From Parazoarcus communis (GTDB lineage Bacteria > Pseudomonadota > Gammaproteobacteria > Burkholderiales > Rhodocyclaceae): DNA of 64,000 nt. The stretch spans positions 3,286,001-3,350,000 of the forward strand of contig NZ_CP022188.1 of the NCBI RefSeq assembly GCF_003111665.1, written 5' to 3'. Within the stretch, counting starts at the first letter, position 1, and each line of letters begins with the position of its first letter. The notes below the pieces were generated by a model. The model did no database searches. It was given only the letters and a program-made list of their open reading frames with translations, and was not told the DNA's origin. This document shows, in pieces, positions 26,354-35,615 of this stretch. A program made the position numbers and the translations under genes.

Positions 26354-28588
26354 ATGACCGCACAATCATCACCCCCGGCAAGCCCATCGCAATCAGCGTC
26401 TGAAAACGCGACGCTTGAACTCGCCATCAGCGGCATGACCTGTGCGGCCTGTTCCACCCGCCTGGAGAAGGTGCTCAATCGCTTGCCCGGTGTCGAGGCC
26501 ACGGTAAACCTCGCGACCGAACGTGCAACCCTCCACTTCGAGCCCGGCGCGCTCACGCTCGATGCGGCGAAGGCGGCCGTCGAACGTGCCGGTTTCGGTG
26601 CGAGCGAGGCGGCCACTATCGTGCGTGAGGAAGCTCGTGCGAAGCAAAAGGCGGAGTGGGACGTCGAGCTGCGGCATTTCTGGATTGCCGCGGCGCTCTC
26701 GCTTCCATTGGCCTTGCAGATGCCAGCCATGTTCGGCCTGTGGCCGGGCGGCGAGGTCCAGCACGATCTGGTTCCACGCTGGTTGCAGCTGTTGCTGGCG
26801 ACGCCTGTTCAGTTCTGGCTTGGTGCGCGCTTCTATCGCGGAGCCTGGGCCTCGCTGCGCGGTGGCGGTGCGAACATGGACGTCCTCGTCGCGCTCGGCA
26901 CCTCGATGGCGTATTTCTACAGTCTCGTGGTGACACTGGCGACGCGGCACGACCTGCACGTGTATTTCGAAGCCTCGGCGATGATCATCACCCTGATTCT
27001 GCTCGGCAAGCTGCTTGAGGCACGGGCCAAGGCCCGCACGACTGCGGCGCTCGACGCCTTGCTGCGCCTGCAGCCGAAGATGGCGCGCATCGAACGTGAT
27101 GGCGTGCTGGTCGAGGTGCCGGTCGAGGCGCTCTCGCCTGGCACGATGTTCATACTGCGCCCGGGCGATGCCGTGCCGGTGGATGGCGTGGTCGAGGAGG
27201 GCAATTCAGCCCTCAACGAAGCCATGCTCACCGGAGAAAGCCTGCCGGTGGACAAGCAGCCGGGCGACAAGGTGTTTGCCGCCACGGTGAACGGAGATGC
27301 TTTGCTGCGCTGCCGTGCCACCGGCGTGGGTGCCAGTACCCTGCTCGCGGGCATCATCCGCCTGGTCGAGCAGGCGCAAGGCTCGAAGGCGCCGGTGCAG
27401 CGACTGGCCGACCGGATTGCCGCGGTGTTCGTCCCGGTGGTCGTGGCCATTGCCAGCCTCACCTTTGCCGCATGGTGGCTGTGGTCGGGCGACTTCCAGC
27501 TGGCCCTGATCAATGCAGTGGCAGTGCTGGTGATCGCCTGCCCGTGTGCGCTTGGCCTTGCAACACCGACGGCGATCATGGTGGGTACGGGGCAGGGCGC
27601 GCGCGCCGGGATGCTGGTGAAGAACGCCGAGGCCCTTGAGCTGGCAGAACGGCTGACGGTGCTTGCGGTGGACAAGACCGGAACCGTGACTGAAGGCAAG
27701 CCGGCCGTGACCGATGTCGTACCGACTGGTGGCTGGACAAGATCGACCCTGCTTGCGGCGGCTGCGGCGCTCGAGCAGAGCAGCGCCCATCCGATTGCCG
27801 CTGCGGTGGTTGAGGCCGCGCAGGCCGAGGGGCTGACGCTGGAGCGGACGAACGATGTTCGCGCCGTCGCAGGAAAAGGAGTGGAAGGCAGGGTGGGCGA
27901 TCAGCAGGTCATGCTGGGGGCGCCAGCATTTCTGGTGGCACAGGGCGTTTCTGTTTCTGAGGCCGACAGCGCGCCGCTCGCCGCCGCGGGCAAGACGCTC
28001 GTCGCAGTGGCCGTCGACGGCACTTATGTGGGCGTGATTGCGGTTGCCGATCGCGTACGCAGCGATTCTGCCGCTGCCGTCGAACGCCTGCAACGAAACG
28101 GAGTGAAAGTGGTGATGCTGACCGGCGATCACCCCGCAACGGCACAGGCGATTGCCGAACAGACGGGTATCGCCGAATGGCGGGCAGGGGTGCTGCCGGC
28201 GGACAAGGCAGCCGCCGTGAATGAACTGAGGGCGGCAGGCGAGCGTGTTGGCATGGCGGGCGACGGCATCAACGATGCGCCGGCGCTGGCGGCGGCGGAG
28301 GTGTCATTCGCGATCGGAGTGGGGGCCGACGTTGCGGTCGAGGCGGCCGACATCACCCTGGTGCGCAACAGTCTGCATGGCGTGGCCGACGCCATCGACC
28401 TGTCGCGCGCGACCCTGTCGAAGATTCGGCAGAATCTTTTCTTTGCCTTTATTTACAATGTACTCGGCATTCCCCTTGCCGCAATGGGGATGCTCAATCC
28501 CGTGGTGGCCGGTGCGGCAATGGCCATGAGTTCGGTATCGGTGGTTAGCAATTCGCTGCTGCTCAAGCGCTGGAAGCCTGGGCGGTAA
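26354..28588 (+). CDS. copA: Copper-exporting P-type ATPase
   Basis: The 744-residue P1B-1 ATPase has one heavy-metal domain (GMTCAAC, Cys 30 and 33), an A-domain TGES motif, the membrane CPC site in VIACPCALGLATPTA, the phosphorylation motif DKTGTVTEG, and GDGINDAPAL. It pumps Cu(I) out of the cytoplasm. The ATG at 26354 follows GGGAGAG. It is controlled by the divergent MerR-type gene and is followed by copZ. It differs from ccoI (8639) in lacking the N-terminal zinc-finger-like extension. Confidence 0.93.
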   Translation: MTAQSSPPASPSQSASENATLELAISGMTCAACSTRLEKVLNRLPGVEATVNLATERATLHFEPGALTLDAAKAAVERAGFGASEAATIVREEARAKQKAEWDVELRHFWIAAALSLPLALQMPAMFGLWPGGEVQHDLVPRWLQLLLATPVQFWLGARFYRGAWASLRGGGANMDVLVALGTSMAYFYSLVVTLATRHDLHVYFEASAMIITLILLGKLLEARAKARTTAALDALLRLQPKMARIERDGVLVEVPVEALSPGTMFILRPGDAVPVDGVVEEGNSALNEAMLTGESLPVDKQPGDKVFAATVNGDALLRCRATGVGASTLLAGIIRLVEQAQGSKAPVQRLADRIAAVFVPVVVAIASLTFAAWWLWSGDFQLALINAVAVLVIACPCALGLATPTAIMVGTGQGARAGMLVKNAEALELAERLTVLAVDKTGTVTEGKPAVTDVVPTGGWTRSTLLAAAAALEQSSAHPIAAAVVEAAQAEGLTLERTNDVRAVAGKGVEGRVGDQQVMLGAPAFLVAQGVSVSEADSAPLAAAGKTLVAVAVDGTYVGVIAVADRVRSDSAAAVERLQRNGVKVVMLTGDHPATAQAIAEQTGIAEWRAGVLPADKAAAVNELRAAGERVGMAGDGINDAPALAAAEVSFAIGVGADVAVEAADITLVRNSLHGVADAIDLSRATLSKIRQNLFFAFIYNVLGIPLAAMGMLNPVVAGAAMAMSSVSVVSNSLLLKRWKPGR

Positions 28589-28618
28589 CAACTGGATATT
28601 CCTCAAGGAGAACAGACG

Positions 28619-28828
28619 GTGACTGAAGTGACGATCAAGGTGGCTGGCATGAGTTGTGGCGGCTGTGTGCGCAACGTAACCGGCGTGCTGAAGGCGCTGG
28701 CAGGTGTGGATGACGCCGAGGTATCGCTCGAACAGGCTACGGCGACCGTGCGTTTCGATCCTTCAAAGGTCGATGTTGCCGGTTTGCGCCAGGCTATCGA
28801 GAATGCCGGCTTCGACTCGCCGGCGTGA
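28619..28828 (+). CDS. copZ: Copper chaperone, heavy-metal-associated domain
   Basis: The 69-residue protein is a single HMA domain with GMSCGGC (Cys 13 and 16), starting at GTG with AAGGAG upstream. It carries Cu(I) to CopA. It lies 30 bp after copA in the same operon. Confidence 0.9.
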   Translation: MTEVTIKVAGMSCGGCVRNVTGVLKALAGVDDAEVSLEQATATVRFDPSKVDVAGLRQAIENAGFDSPA

Positions 28829-28877
28829 CCCGCTCTTATATCTTATAATTCGGACACTTTTTCCACGGGAGGGTTAA

Positions 28878-29405
28878 ATGGGCTTAGACCTCGTAAAGGC
28901 CGGCAAGGACTTGCCGAACGATATCAACGTCATCATCGAGATCCCGGCGCAAGCCGATCCGATCAAGTTCGAAGTTGATAAGGAAAGCGGCGCTGTGTTC
29001 GTAGACCGCTTCATGGGTACTTCGATGCGCTACCCGATCAACTACGGTTACGTGCCGCACACCGTTGCTGGCGATGGCGATCCCGTGGATGTGCTGGTTG
29101 TGACGCCGTTCCCGCTCTTTCCCGGTGCAGTGATCCGCTGCCGTCCGGTGGGTGTGCTCAAGATGGAAGACGACGGCGGCATGGATGCCAAGGTTGTGGC
29201 AGTTCCCGTCTCCAAGCTGACCCCGCTGTACGACAAGGTGCAATCCACCGACGACCTGCCGGAACTGCTGATGAAGCAGACCGTGCACTTCTTCGAGCAC
29301 TACAAGGATCTCGAGCCCGGCAAATGGGTCAAGATCCTGGGTTGGGGCACGGTTGATGAGGCTCGTCAGGAGATCCTCAACGGCGTGGCCGCCGCAGCCA
29401 AGTAA
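28878..29405 (+). CDS. ppa: Inorganic pyrophosphatase
   Basis: The 175-residue family I enzyme hydrolyses pyrophosphate. It has the active-site residues in [22 protein letters not shown] and the signature [10 protein letters not shown] with three Asp metal ligands. GGGAGGG precedes the ATG, a TATAAT hexamer lies at 28844-28849, and a terminator follows, so it is probably a single transcription unit. Confidence 0.96.
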   Translation: MGLDLVKAGKDLPNDINVIIEIPAQADPIKFEVDKESGAVFVDRFMGTSMRYPINYGYVPHTVAGDGDPVDVLVVTPFPLFPGAVIRCRPVGVLKMEDDGGMDAKVVAVPVSKLTPLYDKVQSTDDLPELLMKQTVHFFEHYKDLEPGKWVKILGWGTVDEARQEILNGVAAAAK

Positions 29406-29436
29406 GGCTTGCGACCGGCTCCTGGGCCGGTCTCGC

Positions 29437-29466
29437 ACAAAAACCCGCTTTCGAGCGGGTTTTTTT
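29437..29466 (+). terminator. Terminator after ppa
   Basis: AAACCCGCT and AGCGGGTTT (29441-29449, 29454-29462) pair around TTCG, followed by a run of T. Confidence 0.92.
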
Positions 29467-29630
29467 ATGTGGGACTGCCCGTGTCGTCGCCTTTCGGCAG
29501 CCACCGGTGCACACGCGCTTGTCGCCGTCAGGTCGTCAAAGGATCATAATCAGGGTGTTGAAACGACGATGATTGGCGATTGCCTCCGTCAATTCCTGCG
29601 GTGGTGCTCGCCATAAGGGGGCGTGTCATC

Positions 29631-29918
29631 ATGAGCCACAAACATCTGAACCTGCTGCGCACGATCTTTCAAGACCCCGTCAACGGCAATATCCACTGGC
29701 GAGAAGTCGAATCCCTGCTGCAGAACCTCGGCGCAAGCGTCGAACCGGCGCATGGCGCGAGATTCCGTGTCGTGCTGAATCAGGTCGAATTCTTCCTGCA
29801 TCAACCTCATCACAGCAGTACGTGCACCAAGCAGGACATCAAGATGCTGCGAGAGCACCTCGCGCATGCCGGCGTCAGTCCGTCTGCCTACGAAGAGCAG
29901 GCCAGACAGCAACAGTAG
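29631..29918 (+). CDS. HicA-like protein without HicB partner, 95 aa
   Basis: The 95-residue protein has the dsRNA-binding-like HicA fold pattern: WREVESLLQNLGASVE, then GARFRVVLNQVEFFLHQPH with the conserved His, then a helix with LREHLAHAGVSP. HicA toxins cut mRNA, but this version has no adjacent hicB antitoxin, so it may be a domesticated or inactive homolog. GGGGG lies upstream of the ATG. Confidence 0.7.
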   Translation: MSHKHLNLLRTIFQDPVNGNIHWREVESLLQNLGASVEPAHGARFRVVLNQVEFFLHQPHHSSTCTKQDIKMLREHLAHAGVSPSAYEEQARQQQ

Positions 29919-29987
29919 CCATGCGGTCCGGACACGCTCAGCCCGTTTCCACGGGCTGTGCGTGCTGCCGCTTGCATGCACCGAACT

Positions 29988-30665
29988 TCAGGCCAGCAGT
30001 TGCAGCAATGCCTTTGCGGCCGGTTCGGACGAGGCGGGGTTTTGCCCGCTGATCAACAGGCCGTCAGTGACGACGTAAGGCTGCCAGTCCGCTGCCTTGG
30101 CGTACAGGGCGCCGTTCTCCTTGAGCATGTCCTCGACCAGGAAGGGCACCACCTTGGTCAGGCCAACGGCCTCTTCTTCGGTGTTGGTGAAGCCGGTGAC
30201 CTTCTTGCCTTGCACGACCGGAACGCCGGCGGCGGTTTTCGGGTGGCGCAGCACGCCGGGTGCATGGCAGACGGCAGCAACCGGTTTGCCGGCAGCCAGC
30301 ATGTCCTCGATGAGCTTGATCGAGGCAGGGTCTTCTGCCAGATCCCATAAGGGGCCGTGCCCGCCGGGGTAGAACACGGCGTCGAACGCTGCCGCGGACA
30401 CGCTGTCGAGCCGGCGTGTGTTGGCCAGTTCGTTCATGGCTGCCGGGTCGGCCTTGAAGCGTCGGGTTGCTTCGGTTTCGAAGGCGGGATCGTCACTCTT
30501 GGGGTCAAGCGGTGGCTGTCCGCCGAGGGGCGAAACCAGGGTGAGAGTGGCGCCGGCTTCCTTGAAACTGTAGTAAGGGGCCGCAAACTCTTCGAGCCAG
30601 AATCCGGTTTTCTCTGCGGTCGAGCCGAGGGTGTCGTGTGAGGTCAGTACCATGAGAATGTTCAT
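29988..30665 (-). CDS. DJ-1/PfpI (Hsp31-like) glyoxalase III or chaperone family protein
   Basis: The 225-residue class I glutamine-amidotransferase-like protein has the nucleophile elbow AAVCHAPG with Cys about residue 129, and the acidic partner upstream (YPGGHGPLWDLAEDP). Hsp31-like members act as glutathione-independent glyoxalases or protein deglycases against reactive carbonyls. The ATG at 30665 has AGGAG upstream. The neighbours yncB and yqhD also handle reactive carbonyls. Confidence 0.85.
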   Translation of the reverse strand: MNILMVLTSHDTLGSTAEKTGFWLEEFAAPYYSFKEAGATLTLVSPLGGQPPLDPKSDDPAFETEATRRFKADPAAMNELANTRRLDSVSAAAFDAVFYPGGHGPLWDLAEDPASIKLIEDMLAAGKPVAAVCHAPGVLRHPKTAAGVPVVQGKKVTGFTNTEEEAVGLTKVVPFLVEDMLKENGALYAKAADWQPYVVTDGLLISGQNPASSEPAAKALLQLLA

Positions 30666-30803
30666 TTCCTGCTCCTGATCGTATAGCAATGTCTTATTGG
30701 GCCGGCGTGGGACCGGGCGCCCGGGATTTCCATCCATGGGCGCCGTCCTGCACGCCTGCATTGGGTCATCGCCCCTGCATCTGCGTCTGCGGGGCGAGAT
30801 TGA

Positions 30804-31850
30804 TCATGAATTTGCGACGCGTACCAGCAACTTGCCAAAGTTGCGCCCTTCGAGCAGGCCCATGAAGGCTTGCGGAGCATTCTCGAGGCCGTCCACGATG
30901 TCCTCGCGGAACTTGATCTTGCCTTCCTTCAGCCAGGCACTCATCTGGGTGAAAAACTCGTTGTAGCGATGGCCGTAGTCATCAAAGATGATGAAGCCCT
31001 GCATCTTGATGCGCTTGACGAGCAGCGTGCGTGTGAGCAGGCCGAGGCGGTCGGGCCCAGCGGGCAGTTCAGTGTCGTTGTAGTGGGAGATCATCCCGCA
31101 CAGCGGAACCCGTGCACCGGTGTTGAGCAGGGGCAATACCGCGTCGAAAACCGCTCCGCCCACACTCTCGAAATACACATCGATGCCATCGGGGCATGCC
31201 GCGGCCAGCGCAGCTGGCAGATCGGGGCTGCGGTGATCGATACACGCATCGAAGCCGAGCTCCTCCACCACATAACGACACTTCTCGCTGCCGCCTGCGA
31301 TACCCACCACGCGGCAGCCCTTGAGTCTCGCGATCTGGCCCACAAGTGCGCCTACGGCGCCGCTGGCGGCGGCGACCACGACCGTGTCACCCGCCTTTGG
31401 CTGGCCGATGTCGAGCAGGCCCATGTAGGCGGTGAAGCCGGGCATGCCGAGTACGCCGAGCGCCATCGAGGGCTGAGCCATGTCTGGAGCGAGCTTGATC
31501 AGGCCGGTGCCATCCGAGATGGCGTAGTCCTGCCAGCCCGAAAAGGAGAGTACGAGGTCGCCCGCCTGATAGTCAGGATGTTGAGATGCCTCGACCTTTG
31601 CGACCGTGCCGCCGACCATGGTTTCGCCAATGCCGACCGGCGCTGCATAGGACGGTCCGTCGCTCATGCGGCCGCGCATGTAGGGGTCGAGCGACAGATA
31701 CAGCGTGCGCAGCAGGATCTGGCCGGTTGCCGGCTGCGGAATCGGTGCTTCGTCGATGCGGAAGTTGGCGTCGACCGGTGCGCCGACCGGGCGCGAGTTG
31801 AGCAGGATGCGGCGGTTGCGGGTGGTGTTCTGGTTCACGAGCGTATTCAT
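30804..31850 (-). CDS. yncB: Zinc-free MDR oxidoreductase, 2-alkenal/curcumin reductase type
   Basis: The 348-residue NADPH-dependent medium-chain reductase has the family N-terminus NRRILLNSRPVG, the SLDPYMRGRMSD segment, and the VVAAASGAVGALVGQIA nucleotide fold. It reduces the double bond of alpha,beta-unsaturated ketones or aldehydes. It follows yqhD almost without gap on the minus strand and so belongs to the same operon. The symbol is used for the family; curA is a synonym. Confidence 0.85.
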   Translation of the reverse strand: MNTLVNQNTTRNRRILLNSRPVGAPVDANFRIDEAPIPQPATGQILLRTLYLSLDPYMRGRMSDGPSYAAPVGIGETMVGGTVAKVEASQHPDYQAGDLVLSFSGWQDYAISDGTGLIKLAPDMAQPSMALGVLGMPGFTAYMGLLDIGQPKAGDTVVVAAASGAVGALVGQIARLKGCRVVGIAGGSEKCRYVVEELGFDACIDHRSPDLPAALAAACPDGIDVYFESVGGAVFDAVLPLLNTGARVPLCGMISHYNDTELPAGPDRLGLLTRTLLVKRIKMQGFIIFDDYGHRYNEFFTQMSAWLKEGKIKFREDIVDGLENAPQAFMGLLEGRNFGKLLVRVANS

Positions 31851-31851
31851 G

Positions 31852-33009
31852 TCAGCGTGCTCCTTCGAGAATGGTCCGGCTCACGGCCAGGGTGATGTCC
31901 TTGCGTTCGCCAAGTGCGGTCATGCCGTGGATCTCGAGCTGGGCGACGATATTGTCGATGGCTTCAGCGCCCAGTTCATAATCCGCGAGGCGGGTTTTGA
32001 CGCCGAGCGACTCGAAGAACTGCGCGGTGCGGCGGATGGCCTCGTCGATGCGCTGGTCCTCGGTACCGCTGTCGATCTGCCACACGCGGGCGGCGTACTG
32101 CAGCAACTTGTCGCGCTTTTGTTCGCGCTGAACGTTCAGAAGCGAGGGCAGTACGATGGCCAGGGTGCGGGCATGGTCGATGCCGTGAGCCGCCGTGAGT
32201 TCGTGACCGATCATGTGCGTCGCCCAGTCCTGCGGTACGCCGGCGCCGATCAGTCCGTTCAGTGCCATCGTCGCAACCCACATCAGGTTGGCCCGTACAT
32301 CCGCGTCTTCGGGGGTCTCAAGGGCTTTTGGTCCGATCTCGATCAGGGTTTGCAGCAGACCTTCAGCAAAACGGTCCTGCACCATGCCGCCGACGGGGTA
32401 GGTGAGGTATTGCTCGACGGTGTGAACAAAGGCGTCGACCACGCCGTTGGCGATCTGTCTGCGCGGCAGGGTGTAGGTCTTGCTCGGGTCGAGCACCGAG
32501 AAGCGCGGGAACACGTGGGGGCTCAGGAAGGCGAGCTTGGTCTGGGTTTCGCTGCGGGTAATGACCGCTCCGCAGTTCATCTCGGAACCCGTCGCGGGCA
32601 GGGTCAGCACGCTGCCGAAGGGCAGTGCGCCCTCTACATTCTGGCCGTGGGTGAGCAGGATCTCCCACGGGTCCCCGTTAAAGTTCACTGCGGCCGCGAC
32701 GAACTTGGTGCCGTCGATGACCGAGCCACCGCCCACCGCGAGCAGGAAGTCGAGCTTTTCGCTGCGGATCTGCTCGACCGCCCGCATCAGCGTTTCGTAG
32801 GTCGGATTCGGCTCGATACCGGCGAATTCGCGCACCGTTCGTGCGCCCAATGCCGATTTGACTTCATCCAGCGTGCCGTTCTTCTGCGCGCTGCTGCCGC
32901 CGTAGAGGATCAGCACACGGGCGTCCGATGGCACCAGCTCGGCGAGGCGGGAGATGGTTTCAGTGCCGAAAACGATTTTCGTCGGGTTGTAGAACTCAAA
33001 ATTCTGCAT
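31852..33009 (-). CDS. yqhD: Iron-containing alcohol dehydrogenase, YqhD-type aldehyde reductase
   Basis: The 385-residue enzyme begins MQNFEFYNPTKIVFG, has the NADPH-binding GGGSVIDGTKF loop, and the metal-site segment (NGVVDAFVHTVEQY, GHELTAAHGIDH). YqhD reduces short-chain toxic aldehydes with NADPH. The frame extends further upstream, but the ATG at 33009 gives the conserved start and lies just after a putative repressor operator. It is first in the yqhD-yncB operon. Confidence 0.92.
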   Translation of the reverse strand: MQNFEFYNPTKIVFGTETISRLAELVPSDARVLILYGGSSAQKNGTLDEVKSALGARTVREFAGIEPNPTYETLMRAVEQIRSEKLDFLLAVGGGSVIDGTKFVAAAVNFNGDPWEILLTHGQNVEGALPFGSVLTLPATGSEMNCGAVITRSETQTKLAFLSPHVFPRFSVLDPSKTYTLPRRQIANGVVDAFVHTVEQYLTYPVGGMVQDRFAEGLLQTLIEIGPKALETPEDADVRANLMWVATMALNGLIGAGVPQDWATHMIGHELTAAHGIDHARTLAIVLPSLLNVQREQKRDKLLQYAARVWQIDSGTEDQRIDEAIRRTAQFFESLGVKTRLADYELGAEAIDNIVAQLEIHGMTALGERKDITLAVSRTILEGAR

Positions 33010-33026
33010 TTCTATATTTCCTGTAA

Positions 33027-33041
33027 TAGACCGGTCGTCTT
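33027..33041. promoter_or_regulatory. Probable TetR/NemR operator before yqhD
   Basis: TAGACCGGTCGTCTT is the same as the site at 33739-33753 except for its last base. It sits 18 bp upstream of the yqhD ATG, where repressor binding would block expression. Confidence 0.65.
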
Positions 33042-33123
33042 GGTGTTGGGTAAAAGTCGGCTTGTGAGGGTGATGCACAGCCGGAGAGGGTTTGAATAAA
33101 CGGTAGAGCGTCTGTTCTGACGC

Positions 33124-33717
33124 TCAGGGAGCCTGTTTCAGCAGTTGCCGGGTGGTTGTCATGGCCGCTTCGAGCGCACTGCTGTCACGACGGATCTTGG
33201 TCAGTACCGTTGCACCCAGCCAGAGGTTGTAAAGCGTCAGGGCGCACTCGTCGGCATCGATTTCGGCGGGTAGTGAGGCGTCCTGCTGTGCCTCCCGAAT
33301 GCAGCCGGCGATGAGTTCGACGATGCTGCTGGTGCCGCGCGCAAGTGCAATCCGCATCGGCTCCGAGATGTCTGACACTTCTCCGCCCAGTTTTACCGCG
33401 AGGCACTTACCGTCGGTGCCGTCGCTGGCCTGGGTGTCGAGCCACTGCTGCCAGTAATTCATCAGGCGCTCGCCGGCCGAGCCGCCGCCACTGCTCAACA
33501 GATCGGACAGGCGTAAGCGATAGCTGGAGAAATAGCTATCGAGCAGCGCCTCGCCGAATGCTTCCTTGGATTTGAAGTAGTGGTAGAACGAACCCTTGGG
33601 TACGTCGGCAGCCGATAGCAGTTCGTTGAGCCCGACTGCAGAGAAGCCTTTGCCCAGGATGATGGGTTTGGCGGTATCGAGAATGTGCTGACGCACGTCG
33701 GTGTGTTCGGTGACCAT
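33124..33717 (-). CDS. TetR-family repressor, NemR-like
   Basis: The 197-residue regulator has a helix-turn-helix (about residues 10-56, VGLNELLSAADVPKGSFYHYFKSKEAF) and a ligand domain carrying Cys105 in DGKCLAVKLGGEVSDISEPM, the same context as the redox/electrophile-sensing Cys of NemR in E. coli. I used the ATG at 33717. It lies upstream of yqhD on the same strand and has its own copy of the operator, so it probably represses both itself and yqhD-yncB until electrophiles modify it. Confidence 0.82.
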   Translation of the reverse strand: MVTEHTDVRQHILDTAKPIILGKGFSAVGLNELLSAADVPKGSFYHYFKSKEAFGEALLDSYFSSYRLRLSDLLSSGGGSAGERLMNYWQQWLDTQASDGTDGKCLAVKLGGEVSDISEPMRIALARGTSSIVELIAGCIREAQQDASLPAEIDADECALTLYNLWLGATVLTKIRRDSSALEAAMTTTRQLLKQAP

Positions 33718-33738
33718 GGGGCGAACGATACGCTCCAT

Positions 33739-33753
33739 TAGACCGGTCGTCTA
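33739..33753. promoter_or_regulatory. Probable NemR-type operator before the tetR gene
   Basis: TAGACCGGTCGTCTA is an inverted repeat (TAGAC-N5-GTCTA) directly upstream of the regulator gene, repeated before yqhD at 33027. Confidence 0.68.
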
Positions 33754-33795
33754 GTTCTAATTTCCGCTTCCCGAGATTATGTGCTGCAATCGAGC

Positions 33796-34065
33796 TCAGA
33801 TCGCAGTGATCTCGCTCATGCGGCACTTGGCAGTGCCGAGTTCGGTTGCGACCAGCAAGGGATAGACGGCGCCGTGATAAGACCCGAAGGTGCCGATGTT
33901 GAAGCCGATTATGCGGCCTTCGACCTGCCCGATCCGCACCCGGCGGCCAATGCAGTAGCCGTCCTGTATGGCGCTTGCGATGGCATGTTCGATCGAGCCG
34001 TGCCAGTGGTTGGGGTCTTCGTTGCTGCGGTCGCCGTCAACGATGAGAAGTTGTGTCCTGTTCAT
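33796..34065 (-). CDS. Hypothetical protein, 89 aa
   Basis: I do not recognise the family. The product is soluble, with no signal peptide. It begins MNRTQLLIVDGDRSNED and has a beta-rich C-terminal half (RRVRIGQVEGRIIGFNIGTFG). A weak GAGG lies upstream of the ATG. It stands alone, convergent with nothing close by, and reads as a true coding frame in composition. Confidence 0.5.
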   Translation of the reverse strand: MNRTQLLIVDGDRSNEDPNHWHGSIEHAIASAIQDGYCIGRRVRIGQVEGRIIGFNIGTFGSYHGAVYPLLVATELGTAKCRMSEITAI

Positions 34066-34288
34066 GATGGGCCTCTGTCAGATGTTCCAGACGGTTTGCT
34101 CTTGCTATAAATAACGGCATCTGCGTCCCGGTCTTGACTTACTGTCGACCCAATAGTGCGCCTATGTTGTGAGCTTTGACACGATTGATCGAATTTTCGG
34201 CATTCAGAGTCGCGATTTGTCGCTTTTTTGCAATCTTCGTGCGAATCAGAGGATGTCGAGCGAATATTGCCAGGCAGCGCTGGATGCT

Positions 34289-35419
34289 TCATGTATTGCG
34301 AAACGGCGACCGTTCGGAAAGCTCGTCCAGATAGAACTGGATGCCGGTGCTTTCCTGTTCGAGAAAGCGATCGACCGCATCGCGAAAGCGCCGGTCTGCG
34401 ATCCAGTGGGCCGAGCGGGTCACGACCGGTTCGAGGCCACGCGACAGCTTGTGCTCGCCCTGGGCGCCGCCTTCAAAACGGCTCAGGCCATGGCGGATGC
34501 AGTAGTCGATTGCCTGGTAATAGCACAACTCGAAGTGCAGGAAGGGCAGGGACTCGGTTGCACCCCAGTAACGTCCGTACAGGGCTTCTCCGTCGCAAAG
34601 GTAGAAGGCGCCCGCAAGCGCTTCGCCATCGCGCTCGGCCAGCAGCAGACGTACGCCGTCCGGCATGTCGCGGGCCAGCGTGGTGAAGAAGTCGGGGGTC
34701 AGATAGGGGGTTGAGCGGTGAAGCGCGTAGGTCGTGGCGTAACAGCGATAGAAGAATGCCCAGTCGGATGCAGAGGCCGTATGCCCGTCAAGCCAGCGCA
34801 GGGACAGGCCATGATCACCGGTGCGGCGTCGCTCCTGCCGGATCTTCTTGCGTTTGTCGTGGTTGAGGTGGGCGAGGAATGCGTCAAAGTCTGCATAACC
34901 GGCGTTATGCCAGTGAAACTGCACGCCGTTGCGCAGCATCATGCCGGCTTCGCGCATCCATGAGCCTTCCTCCTCGGTTGGAAACAGCAGGTGGAACGAC
35001 GAGAGTCCGCTGTCCGCCGCCAGTGCGAGGGTCGCAGCGAGCAGGGTCTTGCGGTCGTCCGCGTTGCGGCCGAGCAGGCGCGTACCGGGGATGGGGCAAA
35101 AGGGCAGGGCGGACAGCCATTTGGGGTAGTAATCGAGGCCATTGCGTGCGTAGGCGTCGGCCCAGGCCCAGTCGAAAACATACTCGCCGTAGGAGTGGAC
35201 CTTCAGGTACAGCGGCATGGCCGCGACCAGTTCGCCATCGCGCCAGAGGGTGGCGTGCTGTGGCGTCCAGCCGGTTTTTCCACCAACACAGGCGGTGCTT
35301 TCCAGCGTGCTGAGGAATGCGTGGGACAGGCAGGCCTGTCCGCCAGCGATGGCGTTCCATTGCGCAGCTTCGATGTCGACGAGGGATGGGATGAGATGGA
35401 AACCGTTTTTCTCGGACAT
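34289..35419 (-). CDS. GNAT/FemAB-like acyltransferase (DUF482, COG3146)
   Basis: The 376-residue protein belongs to a conserved proteobacterial family with an acetyltransferase-like double fold. Typical segments are AMPLYLKVHSYGEYVFDWAWADAY in the N-terminal half and LNHDKRKKIRQERRR, GRYWGATESLPFLHFELCYY, and FEGGAQGEHKLSRG in the C-terminal half. The substrate is unknown. The ATG at 35419 gives the family-typical start MSEKNGFHL; the upstream extension looks non-coding. Confidence 0.82.
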   Translation of the reverse strand: MSEKNGFHLIPSLVDIEAAQWNAIAGGQACLSHAFLSTLESTACVGGKTGWTPQHATLWRDGELVAAMPLYLKVHSYGEYVFDWAWADAYARNGLDYYPKWLSALPFCPIPGTRLLGRNADDRKTLLAATLALAADSGLSSFHLLFPTEEEGSWMREAGMMLRNGVQFHWHNAGYADFDAFLAHLNHDKRKKIRQERRRTGDHGLSLRWLDGHTASASDWAFFYRCYATTYALHRSTPYLTPDFFTTLARDMPDGVRLLLAERDGEALAGAFYLCDGEALYGRYWGATESLPFLHFELCYYQAIDYCIRHGLSRFEGGAQGEHKLSRGLEPVVTRSAHWIADRRFRDAVDRFLEQESTGIQFYLDELSERSPFRNT

Positions 35420-35615
35420 TTTTCTGTCTTTACTGTCGGGCGGTGTTGGATGGCTCGCGACTGCCTGTTTTTTGTGCAATTGTAAAAAGTGCTTTGCATG
35501 CAACTGCTTGAGCGTGGTGCCCCGCTCTTATCCACAGCTTTGCCCACGCACTCTGTGAAGATTTTGGCGCTACGCACCGCAGCGGCACGGGCTCGACGCG
35601 GTATAGTTATATCCC

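Noticed and set aside
29551..29563. CAGGGTGTTGAAA, identical to the left end of the IS at 39990
   Set aside because: A 13-base match without a second end or target duplication could be chance or a very old remnant; not enough to call an element.
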